From Shewanella schlegeliana (GTDB lineage: Bacteria; Pseudomonadota; Gammaproteobacteria; Enterobacterales; Shewanellaceae): DNA of 64,000 bases. Each line of letters starts with the position of its first letter. Position 1 is the first letter of the stretch. A program made the translations under genes and the position numbers. This document shows, one piece after another, positions 8,115 through 16,551 of the stretch. The stretch lies in contig NZ_JAESVD010000007.1 in assembly GCF_016765635.1 (NCBI RefSeq), forward strand, positions 1 through 64,000, in the 5' to 3' direction. The notes below the pieces were generated by a model. It was not told the DNA's origin. It ran no database searches and worked only from the letters and a program-made list of their open reading frames with translations.

Positions 8115-9347
8115 TTAGATATTACCAATCCAAGATGAACCATTGCCGTCAATAGGCTGGCCACCGCCGTTTACGCAACCACCAGCGCAATTCATCACTT
8201 CGATGAAGTGATAAGGAGAAGTGCCAGCCATTATGTCTCGTAAAATCGGCTCTACGTTATTACCCATATCATGCACAACTGCCACGTTAACAGTGACATC
8301 TTGCGATAAACTTTGATCAAATAACGTCACAGATGCAGCTTTTACACCCGCTAAACCACGTACGGGTTCGAACTCAAGCTTGGCCATTTCATCGCCAGTT
8401 AAAACCTTGTGTGCGGTACGCAGCGCAGCCTCCATTACACCGCCTGTCGCACCAAAAATGGTACCTGCGCCAGTATATTCAGAGAATAAGCTATCGCCTT
8501 CGTATTCAGGTGTTTTTGCTAGGTCGATCTCAAGTAACTTTAATAGCTGCGCCATTTCACGAGTGGTCAATACAGCATCAACATCTTGATATTCAGGTAC
8601 ATTGGCACCCTGTTGTTGATTATATTTCCAAGCCGAATTGAACTCTGGACGAGACGCTTCTACTTTTTTAGAGGTACATGGCATAACTGCAACAGTGAAA
8701 ATATTTTCTGGTTGCATGGCATAAACTTTTGCACCATAAGTTTTGGCTACAGTTCCAGCCATCTGCTGTGGAGACTTGGCTGTTGATAAGTTTGGTAGCA
8801 AACTTGGGTAGTTGGTTTCTAGGTAGCGAACCCAGCCTGGACAACAAGAAGTGAATTGAGGTAATGCACCGGCATCAGCTTCCCCTTTCACGTTTGCGTG
8901 CAAACGATGTATGAACTCACTTCCCTCTTCCATAATGGTTAGGTCAGCGGCAAAGTTACAATCGAAAATCTTGAAACCTGCTTTATTCATAGCGCCGTAC
9001 AGCTTACCCGTCACTAATTCACCAGTGCCTAAGCCAAACTCTTCACCGATGGCAACGCGTACAGCAGGGGCAATAATGCCCACGACTTTAACGTCTTTAT
9101 CCGCCAGTTTTGCAATTACGGTTTCTAGTGCTGAGTGGGTCTCAATAATAGCCCCAAAAGGACAATTGATTAGACATTGACCACAACTTAAGCACTTCTC
9201 TTTATTAATCGAGTGTACAGCGCCTGAAGCACCTTCTATGGCATTGGTAGGACAAAATTTCTGACAAGCATCACAGCCTTTACATTTAGATGCTTGTATC
9301 TCAATCAGCCCCTGGATCTCTCCGGGTTGATAGGTGGTGACAGTCAT
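8115..9347 (-). CDS. hydA: Periplasmic [FeFe]-hydrogenase large (catalytic) subunit HydA
   Basis: The catalytic subunit interconverts protons and hydrogen. The 410 residues hold two 4Fe-4S ferredoxin motifs at the N-terminus (CKGCDACQKFCP and CLSCGQCLINCP) and the H-cluster motifs TSCCPGWVRYLE, MPCTSKKVEASRPEF and MNCAGGCVNGGGQP. All H-cluster cysteines are present. It has no signal peptide and is expected to travel with HydB through Tat. It is the first gene of the operon; AAGGAA lies about 12 bases upstream. Expression in this family of operons is normally anaerobic. Confidence 0.97.
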   Translation of the reverse strand: MTVTTYQPGEIQGLIEIQASKCKGCDACQKFCPTNAIEGASGAVHSINKEKCLSCGQCLINCPFGAIIETHSALETVIAKLADKDVKVVGIIAPAVRVAIGEEFGLGTGELVTGKLYGAMNKAGFKIFDCNFAADLTIMEEGSEFIHRLHANVKGEADAGALPQFTSCCPGWVRYLETNYPSLLPNLSTAKSPQQMAGTVAKTYGAKVYAMQPENIFTVAVMPCTSKKVEASRPEFNSAWKYNQQQGANVPEYQDVDAVLTTREMAQLLKLLEIDLAKTPEYEGDSLFSEYTGAGTIFGATGGVMEAALRTAHKVLTGDEMAKLEFEPVRGLAGVKAASVTLFDQSLSQDVTVNVAVVHDMGNNVEPILRDIMAGTSPYHFIEVMNCAGGCVNGGGQPIDGNGSSWIGNI

Positions 9348-9771
9348 AGATTTACGCGTTCCTTATTATTAGCCATTAGTTGATAGTTAGTTTAAACCTA
9401 AGTTCTAATAGGCTTTATTTTTAGTTAGTAATAAAAAGTCGGCAGAATATAAAGTAAATATCAGACTTAAAATGCTTTACTGATCAAATTATTAGAACTT
9501 TATTATTTATAACAACCAAACTTAACGTGACTCATTGAGCCAATTAATTTTTGCGAATTATATTTCAGTGTGACATTTATTTACTAAACTGTTGTGATTA
9601 CGTTTTATTTGTTACACACCACCAAAAACACAAGCCGCCCAACACATTGATTTAGAAAGGATTGCGTAGCACAAGCAGTTCCCCCCCCCTGCGCGGATAT
9701 GTTATTTATTTATTGCCAAAGAGTATTTAACCAATAAACATTTCATTGGCAACCCGAAATCAATAATGCAT
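9348..9771 (-). promoter_or_regulatory. Upstream region of the hydrogenase operon
   Basis: This AT-rich stretch directly upstream of hydA must hold its promoter. Two TGTGA half-sites (9569-9573 and 9593-9597) could be CRP-type half-operators, but neither has a matching TCACA at the right spacing. No perfect FNR palindrome was seen here. A run of nine C (9681-9689) is conspicuous in the AT-rich setting. I could not assign a transcription start. Confidence 0.4.
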
Positions 9772-10140
9772 AAATTAATAAGCCGTATTAATAAGGCATG
9801 AATTAACAAATTCATTAGTAAGGAGCAAATTAATAAGCCGCATTAATAAGGCATGAATTAACAACCCCATCAGTAAGGAGTAAATTAATAAGCCATATTA
9901 ATAAGGCATGAATTAACAACCCCATCAGCAAGGAGTAAATTAATAAGCCGTATTAATAAAGCATGAATTAACAACCCCATCAGTAAGGAGTAAATTAATA
10001 AGCTGCATTAATAAGGCGTGAATTAACGAGTTTATTAGTAAATAGTAAATTAATAAGCCGCGTTAATAAGGCATGAATTAATAAACCCATTAATAAGAAG
10101 TAAATTAATAAGGATCAAATTAATAAGTGATAACTTAACA
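9772..10140. repeat. 55-bp tandem repeat array, six full units plus a degenerate seventh
   Basis: Units start at 9772, 9827, 9882, 9937, 9992 and 10047 with an exact 55-bp period, and a decayed unit begins at 10102. Each unit opens with aaattaataagcc and contains the octamer TTAATAAG twice, 13 bp apart, then gcatgaattaac. The central units are nearly identical and the outer ones diverge. The period is not a multiple of three and stops are frequent, so it is not coding. It lies about 425 bp upstream of hydA. Confidence 0.95.
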
Positions 10141-10309
10141 AGATGAGGGGGAGACGTGAGTTAATAAGCTGTAGGTTATTAGATTGTGGTTATATAACAC
10201 ACACCAGCGAAGGCATTAATTAATAATTAACATCTTTATGAATATAAACATGGTGATATGATGTATATTGCCCCAGACAAGTACATACCTACGACTTCAA
10301 TAACACTCC

Positions 10310-10702
10310 TTGTGGATAACTGGTTATTTTCACCAAGGCGTATATCAAAAAATCAAAGCTTTCTTGTCTGATGACCCTCTACAGCTCTGTAAGCAAGAAG
10401 ACATTTGGCGGCTAAATCAGGCTCTTTCAGATATTATTGACCGCACACTTGAGCTTATGCCTCAAAAGCTATCTATACGGACATGCGAGGTTGACTTGAT
10501 GGTAACCCAACCAACCCAAACCCGTTGTCACATAAACAAAGTGCAAGAAAATATTAGAACAAGGCAAATAGCCAACTGGTCACCTGAGCAGTCCTTTTGT
10601 GGTTCAACCACAAGATGTGACTTCTTAGGTGACCCTAATACTTTGAACATGGCTTTACTATTAGTTATTGCCTTCGCTTCGTTGCCACTTATCGACAACT
10701 AG
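10310..10702 (+). CDS. Doubtful small ORF, unknown
   Basis: A TTG-started frame of 130 codons between the repeat array and the symporter. Its last 13 codons only shadow the symporter gene. The middle (QKIKAFLSDDPLQLCKQEDI, then ALSDIIDRTLELMPQKL) is protein-like, but I recognise no family. There is no clear ribosome-binding site, and a nested inverted repeat (10578-10634) lies inside it. It may be a gene remnant or no gene at all. Confidence 0.2.
   Translation: MWITGYFHQGVYQKIKAFLSDDPLQLCKQEDIWRLNQALSDIIDRTLELMPQKLSIRTCEVDLMVTQPTQTRCHINKVQENIRTRQIANWSPEQSFCGSTTRCDFLGDPNTLNMALLLVIAFASLPLIDN
10578..10634. repeat. Nested inverted repeat downstream of the symporter gene
   Basis: An outer stem ggtcacct (10578-10585) pairs with aggtgacc (10627-10634). 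Inside it, ttgtggtt (10597-10604) pairs with aaccacaa (10606-10613). It lies 27 bases past the symporter stop on the minus strand and may serve as its terminator, although no T-run follows. It could alternatively be a REP-like element. Confidence 0.5.
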
Positions 10703-11926
10703 GGCCGCGATGATATCGCCTTCGACGTTTACAGCTGTGCGAAAGGTATCCAATGGCCTTTCAATTATCAGCAAGATTGCAATCGCTTCTAGGGGGATCC
10801 CAGCTGCCAGCAGCACTAGCTGCATACCCGACATCGAGCCCGATGGCATTCCCGGCGCACCGATAGAGGAGACCATGGCCATGATAAAGATCATCACTAT
10901 GCCAGTTGTGGTCAGGTCGACACCAAATAGCTGCGCGAGAAAAACCGCGGCAACACCTTCAAATAGCGCTGTACCGTCCATATTCATCACAGATCCTAAC
11001 GGTAACACCATACTGCTAGTGGTGGGTGATACCCCTAGATCTTGGGCACTTCGCATCGATAAAGGCAGGGTTGCCGCACTCGATGAGGTGGCAAAAGCCA
11101 TCGCTAGAGGCGCACTAATTCCTTTAAACAGCGTGGATATTTTAATCCCAGTAAGCAGCTTTGCTAGGCTAGGTAACACCACCAGCCCGTGGAGCATAGT
11201 TAGTGCAAAAACCAAAAGTGCAAACAGCGCTAATTGACTAAATAGCGCCGTACTTCCTTTAAGGGAAAACTCCAGTACGATGGCAAAAATGGCCAAGGGT
11301 GATAGGCGAATAATGCCGCCCACCATGGTGTTTATGCCCTTATTTAAGCCATTTATCACTTCAAACAGCGGATGCTTTTCAGGTAATGCTGATAAAAGCG
11401 ATATACCTAACATGAAAGAGAACACCACCACTGCGAGCAGATTGCCATCGGCGATGGCCGCAACCGGATTTACTAAGGCCATATTAAGCAGCTTAGTCGC
11501 AATCGCCCCGCCGCTCGCTGCCTGCTCACCAATTAGCCTAGTTCCTTCGGCTAAAGGCACAGCCTGAGTGAGTGGCTGCCAAGCAGGCAGCAGTAAGGAT
11601 GCCCCCAAGCCAAGACTTACCGCTATCATGGTAGTGAAGGTGTAAAATGCTAATGTGCGTCCACCTAAGGTTTTTAGCTTAGCGATTGCACCGATATTAC
11701 TGATCCCTTCGATAAGCGACAGCATCACCATGACGCCAACGACCATCTTCAGTAAACCGATATACACCGTTTTACCTAACATCAGGAACTGATACCAAGC
11801 TTGCTGGTCTATTTCGGCAGTGCCGTTAGGATAAACAAAATGGGTTAACCCGCTTGCCAAAATCCAAGCAGCACCTGCGGCAAAGACTAACTGTAGTGGC
11901 AAAGAGCCACGAATTTTATTCCACAT
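10661..11926 (-). CDS. Dicarboxylate/amino acid:cation symporter (DAACS family)
   Basis: This inner-membrane secondary transporter of about 421 residues uses a sodium or proton gradient to import dicarboxylates or acidic amino acids. Visible family signatures are the serine-rich ATSSSAATLPLSM loop, NMDGTALFEG (the NMDGT substrate/cation motif) and SSIGAPGMPSGS in the second hairpin. About eight hydrophobic helices and two re-entrant loops fit GltP/GltT proteins. I prefer the ATG at 11926 over the TTG at 11929; GGAA lies upstream. The exact substrate cannot be read from the sequence. It stands alone, with no operon partner in the same direction. Confidence 0.9.
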   Translation of the reverse strand: MWNKIRGSLPLQLVFAAGAAWILASGLTHFVYPNGTAEIDQQAWYQFLMLGKTVYIGLLKMVVGVMVMLSLIEGISNIGAIAKLKTLGGRTLAFYTFTTMIAVSLGLGASLLLPAWQPLTQAVPLAEGTRLIGEQAASGGAIATKLLNMALVNPVAAIADGNLLAVVVFSFMLGISLLSALPEKHPLFEVINGLNKGINTMVGGIIRLSPLAIFAIVLEFSLKGSTALFSQLALFALLVFALTMLHGLVVLPSLAKLLTGIKISTLFKGISAPLAMAFATSSSAATLPLSMRSAQDLGVSPTTSSMVLPLGSVMNMDGTALFEGVAAVFLAQLFGVDLTTTGIVMIFIMAMVSSIGAPGMPSGSMSGMQLVLLAAGIPLEAIAILLIIERPLDTFRTAVNVEGDIIAALVVDKWQRSEGNN

Positions 11927-12304
11927 CAAGGGGTTCCAGTTTTGTTTGATTTGTTGGCTAGCGAAACTAGCGGCATGTTAAGGCTCAAGCGGCAAATAAT
12001 CGCGGCTAAATCCCATATGGAGTCATCGTGCGTCTAATAGGGGGTCAGGATTATAGTCAGTAATAAAGAAATGAAAATTAGCGAAATTGGTAATTAACTA
12101 TTACCTGTGGGTAATAGTTAATTTCTATGTGCAATGAGTGCAACACGTAACAATTGAGATTCAAGCTTAGGGAGCAAAGCTCGCTTATAGGAAGGAGGCG
12201 CCTCAGTATCATTCAACATTAAAACTTTATGATTAAGTTGAAAGATACTGCGGCTGTTATCGACTCTAGCGGTAATAGATTTGGCAGTACTAGAATTAGC
12301 TGTA
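11927..12304. other. Spacer between symporter and methyltransferase
   Basis: This gap of about 380 bases contains the symporter promoter region and a long AT-rich hairpin at 12092-12123. The rest shows no protein-like frame or recognisable RNA gene. Confidence 0.5.
12092..12123. terminator. Perfect 14-bp inverted repeat hairpin
   Basis: The arms aattaactattacc and ggtaatagttaatt enclose the loop tgtg. The stem is AT-rich and lacks a long flanking T-run. It lies downstream of the methyltransferase and upstream of the symporter, so it could be a terminator or, given its perfect symmetry, an operator for the symporter. Confidence 0.5.
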
Positions 12305-13057
12305 CTAAATTTTTACACAGGCAAATATGGCGTTACCTGAGACGCCATCCCAAGACATGAGCTTGTCGTAATCGTGCTCTAAAATGTGCACTTCAAAGTA
12401 AGGTTGCAGCAGCAATTTAAGCTCGGCAAAACCGACAGCTACCATTGGGTGCTCATCTTGCCAAGACTGGGTAACGCCCGCTGTTGTTTTTTCAATGCTC
12501 AGCTTTAGCGCTTGCTTTTCACCGTCTCCCGAATAATACCAACCCGAGCTAAACACAAACTTGCTGTCTTCATGGCTTGCACTGTGGCTAACCACTGAGC
12601 TGTTGTCTATTCTGCTTTTCTTAACCGCATTAAAACAGAACATACCGCCTTCACTTAACGCAGCATGAGCACTACGAATACACTCTTTTAGCTTCTCAAT
12701 ACCATCACTATAGTGAATTGAGTAGAGAAAACAGGTGATAAGATCTAAAGGCTCAGCAACCGTAAAATTAGCCATATCATGGCAGATAAACTCTGCTTCA
12801 GGACAGCGTAATTTTGCGATATCCAGCATAGGCTGATTAATGTCTAGGCCGCTACTTTGATAGCCATTTTCAATAAAATATTGCACATGTGGCCCGGTGC
12901 CACAGGCTAAATCTAGGTGACGAACACCTCTATTGCCAAACAACTGATGCAGGCGACGAATGCAATCGCTCTGGGCTTGATAGTTAATGTCTGCACACAT
13001 TAAATCATAATAACCAGACAGGTCGGTATATAAGGCGTTGGTTTGCGCTGTAAGCAA
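12305..13057 (-). CDS. Class I SAM-dependent methyltransferase
   Basis: A 250-residue cytosolic methyltransferase of unknown substrate. The SAM-binding motif I is LDLACGTGPH (about residue 48), the acidic end of strand 2 is GLDINQPML, and motif II-like CHDMANF follows, in the order expected of a Methyltransf_25/11 domain. The start used here is a TTG (13057) with no good SD; the ATG about 19 codons in is an alternative. It is transcribed alone and lies next to the sugar locus without clear linkage to it. Confidence 0.85.
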   Translation of the reverse strand: MLTAQTNALYTDLSGYYDLMCADINYQAQSDCIRRLHQLFGNRGVRHLDLACGTGPHVQYFIENGYQSSGLDINQPMLDIAKLRCPEAEFICHDMANFTVAEPLDLITCFLYSIHYSDGIEKLKECIRSAHAALSEGGMFCFNAVKKSRIDNSSVVSHSASHEDSKFVFSSGWYYSGDGEKQALKLSIEKTTAGVTQSWQDEHPMVAVGFAELKLLLQPYFEVHILEHDYDKLMSWDGVSGNAIFACVKI

Positions 13058-13603
13058 GGGGGTTTACCGTGAATTTTTGGGGTGGCGCATACTATACTAA
13101 TTGCTCCCATTTGCGAAGCAGATAAATGAGCCTTTATGAACATAGGGAGCAATACAGGAGGTTAGACATTGCAACCCTATGGTCATGGGAGAAAAACCGT
13201 AATTGATAGTGGTTGCCAACCATGGTTCACAATACAAACTGCACTTTGCATATATATTTTATGATATGACGAAGCGAAACAATTAAATAAGCACGACTTA
13301 ACCCAATTAACACTCGCCATAAGCCCCACTCCTTGCCTAGCGAATCGTTCAGTTTTATGACCTCACAGAGCCCTGTTTATCTTATCTATATCGGCTCACC
13401 TAAATTTTGCCAAAACCACTAAAATAACCTGACAAATGGTCGATAGATAAAATGGTGAATGCGCTTACTGATGGGATAGATTCTCACCAGTCAATTCTCT
13501 AGAGTGTGGTATCCTCTTCCAAATATCACTATAAAATCAACATGCTTGTTTAGCTGAAACTTGCAGCACTTATTTCATCCTCGAAAATAGGAAAATTGAA
13601 TAC
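13058..13603. other. Divergent spacer upstream of the NeuB-like gene
   Basis: These 546 bases separate a minus-strand methyltransferase from the plus-strand NeuB-like gene and must hold promoters for both. I saw no sigma-54 or sigma-28 consensus, RNA gene or convincing ORF. An AGGA ribosome-binding site precedes the ATG at 13604. Confidence 0.5.
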
Positions 13604-14473
13604 ATGAGTCAGCCCCTATTTATTGCAGAAGTCTCTAGTAATCACCACAAAAGCTTAGATCGCTGTATCGAGTTTATTGAAACCTCAGCGGCAATTGGCT
13701 GCGATGCCGTCAAATTCCAGCTTTTTAAAATTGATGAGTTATTCTCACCTGAGATCCTTGAAAAAAGCGCGATGCACCGTGATAGAAAAGAGTGGGAACT
13801 CCCGGTCGAGTTTATTCCAGCACTACGGGAAGCCTGTGAGCACTTTAACATTCAGTTTTCCTGCACCCCTTTCTATCTAAAGGCCGTAAAAGAGCTAGAA
13901 CCTTACGTGCACTTTTTCAAAATAGCCTCATATGAACTACTGTGGACAGACTTATTGATTGAGTGCGCTAAGACCAAATTGCCAGTTGTCATCTCTAGCG
14001 GCATGGCAACCATTGAAGAGATAGATGGCGCAATTGCCACCTTAAAGGAACATGGGGCTGAAGATATCACCCTACTCCACTGTGTTTCAGCTTATCCCAC
14101 TCCTGAAGAGCAGTGTAACTTAGCCGTACTCCAAAGCTTTAGAGAGCGATATGGCGTCAAAGTCGGTTGGTCTGATCATACGGTATCGCCTGCGGTGCTC
14201 AATCGCGCGATTCATCGCTGGCAGGCCGATACCATTGAGTTTCACCTTGACCTCGATGAGCAAGGCGCAGAATACGCTGCTGGACACTGCTGGTTACCGC
14301 AACAGATTGCCCCCGTTATTCGAGGTGCAAAACTGATCGAAGAGATCGATGGTAGCTCTATCAAACAGTTTGTCCCCTGTGAAACGTCAGATAGAGAGTG
14401 GCGCGCCGATCCCGATGATGGTTTACGCCCTTTTAAACAGATCCGTGCAAGCTTTCAGGGCGATAAGGCTTAG
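13604..14473 (+). CDS. NeuB/SpsE-like nonulosonate synthase, short form without SAF domain
   Basis: The 289-residue protein matches the TIM-barrel half of sialic/pseudaminic/legionaminic acid synthases, which condense phosphoenolpyruvate with a six-carbon amino sugar. Visible signatures are the N-terminal FIAEVSSNHHKSLDR, DAVKFQLFK, KIASYELLWTDLL, VISSGMATIEEI and LLHCVSAYPTP. Family members usually have about 340-350 residues with a C-terminal antifreeze-like SAF domain. Here that domain is absent and the protein ends in SDREWRADPDDGLRP. The usual PGPDH region is replaced by GAEYAAGHCWLP. It is therefore a divergent subfamily whose exact substrates are unknown. It converges on the ATP-grasp gene of the sugar operon. 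Confidence 0.85.
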   Translation: MSQPLFIAEVSSNHHKSLDRCIEFIETSAAIGCDAVKFQLFKIDELFSPEILEKSAMHRDRKEWELPVEFIPALREACEHFNIQFSCTPFYLKAVKELEPYVHFFKIASYELLWTDLLIECAKTKLPVVISSGMATIEEIDGAIATLKEHGAEDITLLHCVSAYPTPEEQCNLAVLQSFRERYGVKVGWSDHTVSPAVLNRAIHRWQADTIEFHLDLDEQGAEYAAGHCWLPQQIAPVIRGAKLIEEIDGSSIKQFVPCETSDREWRADPDDGLRPFKQIRASFQGDKA

Positions 14474-14527
14474 GTTAATAGTTTTCAGAAGCAAGCTTTG
14501 CAACAAAACTAAGCTTGTGCCTAACAA

Positions 14528-14551
14528 AAAGCCCTATCACTTAAGGGCTTT
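14528..14551. terminator. Bidirectional terminator between convergent genes
   Basis: The arms aaagccct (14528-14535) and agggcttt (14544-14551) have an 8-base loop, with A-rich sequence on one side and gatttt on the other. It lies between the NeuB-like gene and the convergent ATP-grasp gene and can stop transcription from both. Confidence 0.75.
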
Positions 14552-14562
14552 GATTTTAACTG

Positions 14563-15795
14563 CTATAGGGTTGTGACTTTTAAGGTGTCATATACCCATT
14601 TAACTCTCTGCTCCAATTGCTGTCGATCATCGGCGGTGACGATAAAGACTCCGAATCGACTCGCGTGACTGGTGGTTTCGGGCACGACATCACCCACTTG
14701 ATACCAGATCTCAAGCTTCTTAACAAAGTCTTCAGCTTGAATAGCTTCAATTCCCGAGATAGACGTGACTTTTCCAGGCTTGGGAAAGAAGTAACGATTC
14801 GCTACCGCTTGGTCGATAACAGGAGTTAGCTTCTCTAACTCCGGTGGCTCGCCCAAGGCAATTTTGAGTGCCGCTTCGACGTAATTAATCCCGAGACCTA
14901 AAGGAACCAGGCTTTCAGAAAAATCACCACCGCTTAGACGAGTTGCAACCTCAATAATTTTCGGGCCAACATCGGTATAAACGATATCCCCTTTAATCAC
15001 GCCATCTGTCAGGCCAAGAGCTAAAGCAGCTTGCTCAATCAAGGCTTCAACTTTAGCTCTTTTTTCACCTTGAATTAAACTTGGCTGCCAACCACCATTC
15101 TCAATGATATTAGGTGCAAAGCGAGTTAACATTTCGTAGTTACGATCGACATAACCAGGTGTATAGGCTTGCCCACGATACATGATGGTCTCGGTACTGA
15201 TCTGAGGTCCAGCAAGGTACTCCTCCACCATGACATCACCAGCAAAAGACTCTCTTTTCGCCTTGTCATAAAGTGCTGACAAATCCGAGTCCTGTGTCAG
15301 TAAAAACACCCCCCTGGCACCAGAGCGATCGAGTGGCTTGATGATTAACGGTAGCCCTCTTTTAGCTGCTATATCCGCTAAATGCTCGGCATTTTCTAAT
15401 AAGCAAAACCAAGGAATAGCAACACCGTGGCGCTCGAAACATTGCTTCATCTTAAGCTTATTGGTGGTAATCATTGCCGCTTCGATAGGAATATGTGGCA
15501 CCTGAATATGTTCAGCCAGCTGAGCGACATATTGTGATATATCGCTGCCCATAACGCACACGGCATCAATTTTTCGCTGCTGCTCTTGGTAGTCATCGAC
15601 AAAAGCTTTTAAGGCTCCTAAGTCCATGGTACTGACAACGGCATAATCATCGGCAATCGCAAAACCTGGAGATGCAGGGTTCGCATCGACCACGACCGTG
15701 TGTAAGCCCATCTTGTTTGCGGTTTTGATCAAAAATAGCTGATCACGACTGCCACCAAGTAGCAATACTGTTTTATGACATTTGGCTAGCGACAT
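14563..15795 (-). CDS. ATP-grasp ligase of the sugar-modification locus
   Basis: This 410-residue protein has the three-part ATP-grasp layout. An N-terminal Rossmann-like domain starts VLLLGGSRDQLFLIKTA, the ATP-binding core has LPLIIKPLDRSGARGV and VEEYLAGPQIS, and the metal-binding region ends IIEVATRLSGGD. Such enzymes join a carboxylate to an amine through an acylphosphate. In this locus it may acylate or amidate an amino sugar, or prepare the acyl group; this is inference. It is the last gene of the minus-strand run and starts 3 bases after the SDR stop, so it is cotranscribed. Confidence 0.85.
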   Translation of the reverse strand: MSLAKCHKTVLLLGGSRDQLFLIKTANKMGLHTVVVDANPASPGFAIADDYAVVSTMDLGALKAFVDDYQEQQRKIDAVCVMGSDISQYVAQLAEHIQVPHIPIEAAMITTNKLKMKQCFERHGVAIPWFCLLENAEHLADIAAKRGLPLIIKPLDRSGARGVFLLTQDSDLSALYDKAKRESFAGDVMVEEYLAGPQISTETIMYRGQAYTPGYVDRNYEMLTRFAPNIIENGGWQPSLIQGEKRAKVEALIEQAALALGLTDGVIKGDIVYTDVGPKIIEVATRLSGGDFSESLVPLGLGINYVEAALKIALGEPPELEKLTPVIDQAVANRYFFPKPGKVTSISGIEAIQAEDFVKKLEIWYQVGDVVPETTSHASRFGVFIVTADDRQQLEQRVKWVYDTLKVTTL

Positions 15796-15798
15796 CCA

Positions 15799-16551
15799 TT
15801 AAGCTCCTAAAATAGCGCCGCCACTCACAGCGAGCACCTGAGCCGTCATATACTGCTGCTCATCAGAGGCTAGCATCACACAAGCACTGGTGATGTCTTC
15901 CATACGAGCCGCCTTCTTTAGCAATGTCATATCGATCACTTTTTGCCCCGCTGGACTATCTATCTCATCGGCGGTCTGATCCGTACGAACAATTCCAGGC
16001 GCAACGGCATTAACAAGAATATTGTGCTCGGCGCCATATCGTGCGATCACCTTAGTTAGGCTATTGAGTCCTGCTTTAGATACCGCATAGTGAACCGTTT
16101 TAGGACCATGGTATTGTCCGGCTACTGATGAAATATTGATAATGCGGCCCCCCTGCTGCGCTTGCATGTAAGGGAACACTTCTTGGCAACAGATAAATGG
16201 CCCTTTAAGGTTCACTCCCATTATCTCGTCCCAAGCTTCATCGGTCACTTCATCGAACCAACCGCGCTTATTGATCCCCGCATTATTGACCAAGATATCG
16301 ATCTTTCCAAAAGCGGCTACGGCCTGTTCGAATAGCTGCTTTATCTCAGCTCGCTCGGTAACATCAGCCTTAATAGCAATGGCATTGTGTCCATCAAGAT
16401 TAAGCTTATCGGCTAACGCCTGAGCTTGCGCTTCACTATGGACATAATTGATTACGACCTTGGCTCCTTGAGCGCAATACTCCTGTGCGATCGCGGCGCC
16501 AATGCCTCTTGAAGATCCAGTAATAACCGCGACTTTACCGGCTAAACGCAT
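15799..16551 (-). CDS. Short-chain dehydrogenase/reductase (FabG-like)
   Basis: A 250-residue NAD(P)-dependent oxidoreductase with the classical SDR pattern: TGSSRGIG (cofactor loop), NNAGI, the catalytic Ser in INISSVAGQ, and YAVSKAG (YxxxK). I choose the ATG at 16551, not 16581. AGGAG lies 10 bases upstream and the ATG overlaps the stop of the DXS-like gene by one base (TGATG), showing translational coupling. It therefore probably reduces the product of the DXS-like enzyme. The substrate is unknown. Confidence 0.9.
   Translation of the reverse strand: MRLAGKVAVITGSSRGIGAAIAQEYCAQGAKVVINYVHSEAQAQALADKLNLDGHNAIAIKADVTERAEIKQLFEQAVAAFGKIDILVNNAGINKRGWFDEVTDEAWDEIMGVNLKGPFICCQEVFPYMQAQQGGRIINISSVAGQYHGPKTVHYAVSKAGLNSLTKVIARYGAEHNILVNAVAPGIVRTDQTADEIDSPAGQKVIDMTLLKKAARMEDITSACVMLASDEQQYMTAQVLAVSGGAILGA

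Noticed and set aside
9569..9597. CRP operator upstream of hydA
   Set aside because: Only TGTGA half-sites are present; the matching TCACA halves are missing at the right spacing.
9772..10140. CRISPR array
   Set aside because: The 55-bp units repeat directly with no unique spacers and no cas genes nearby.
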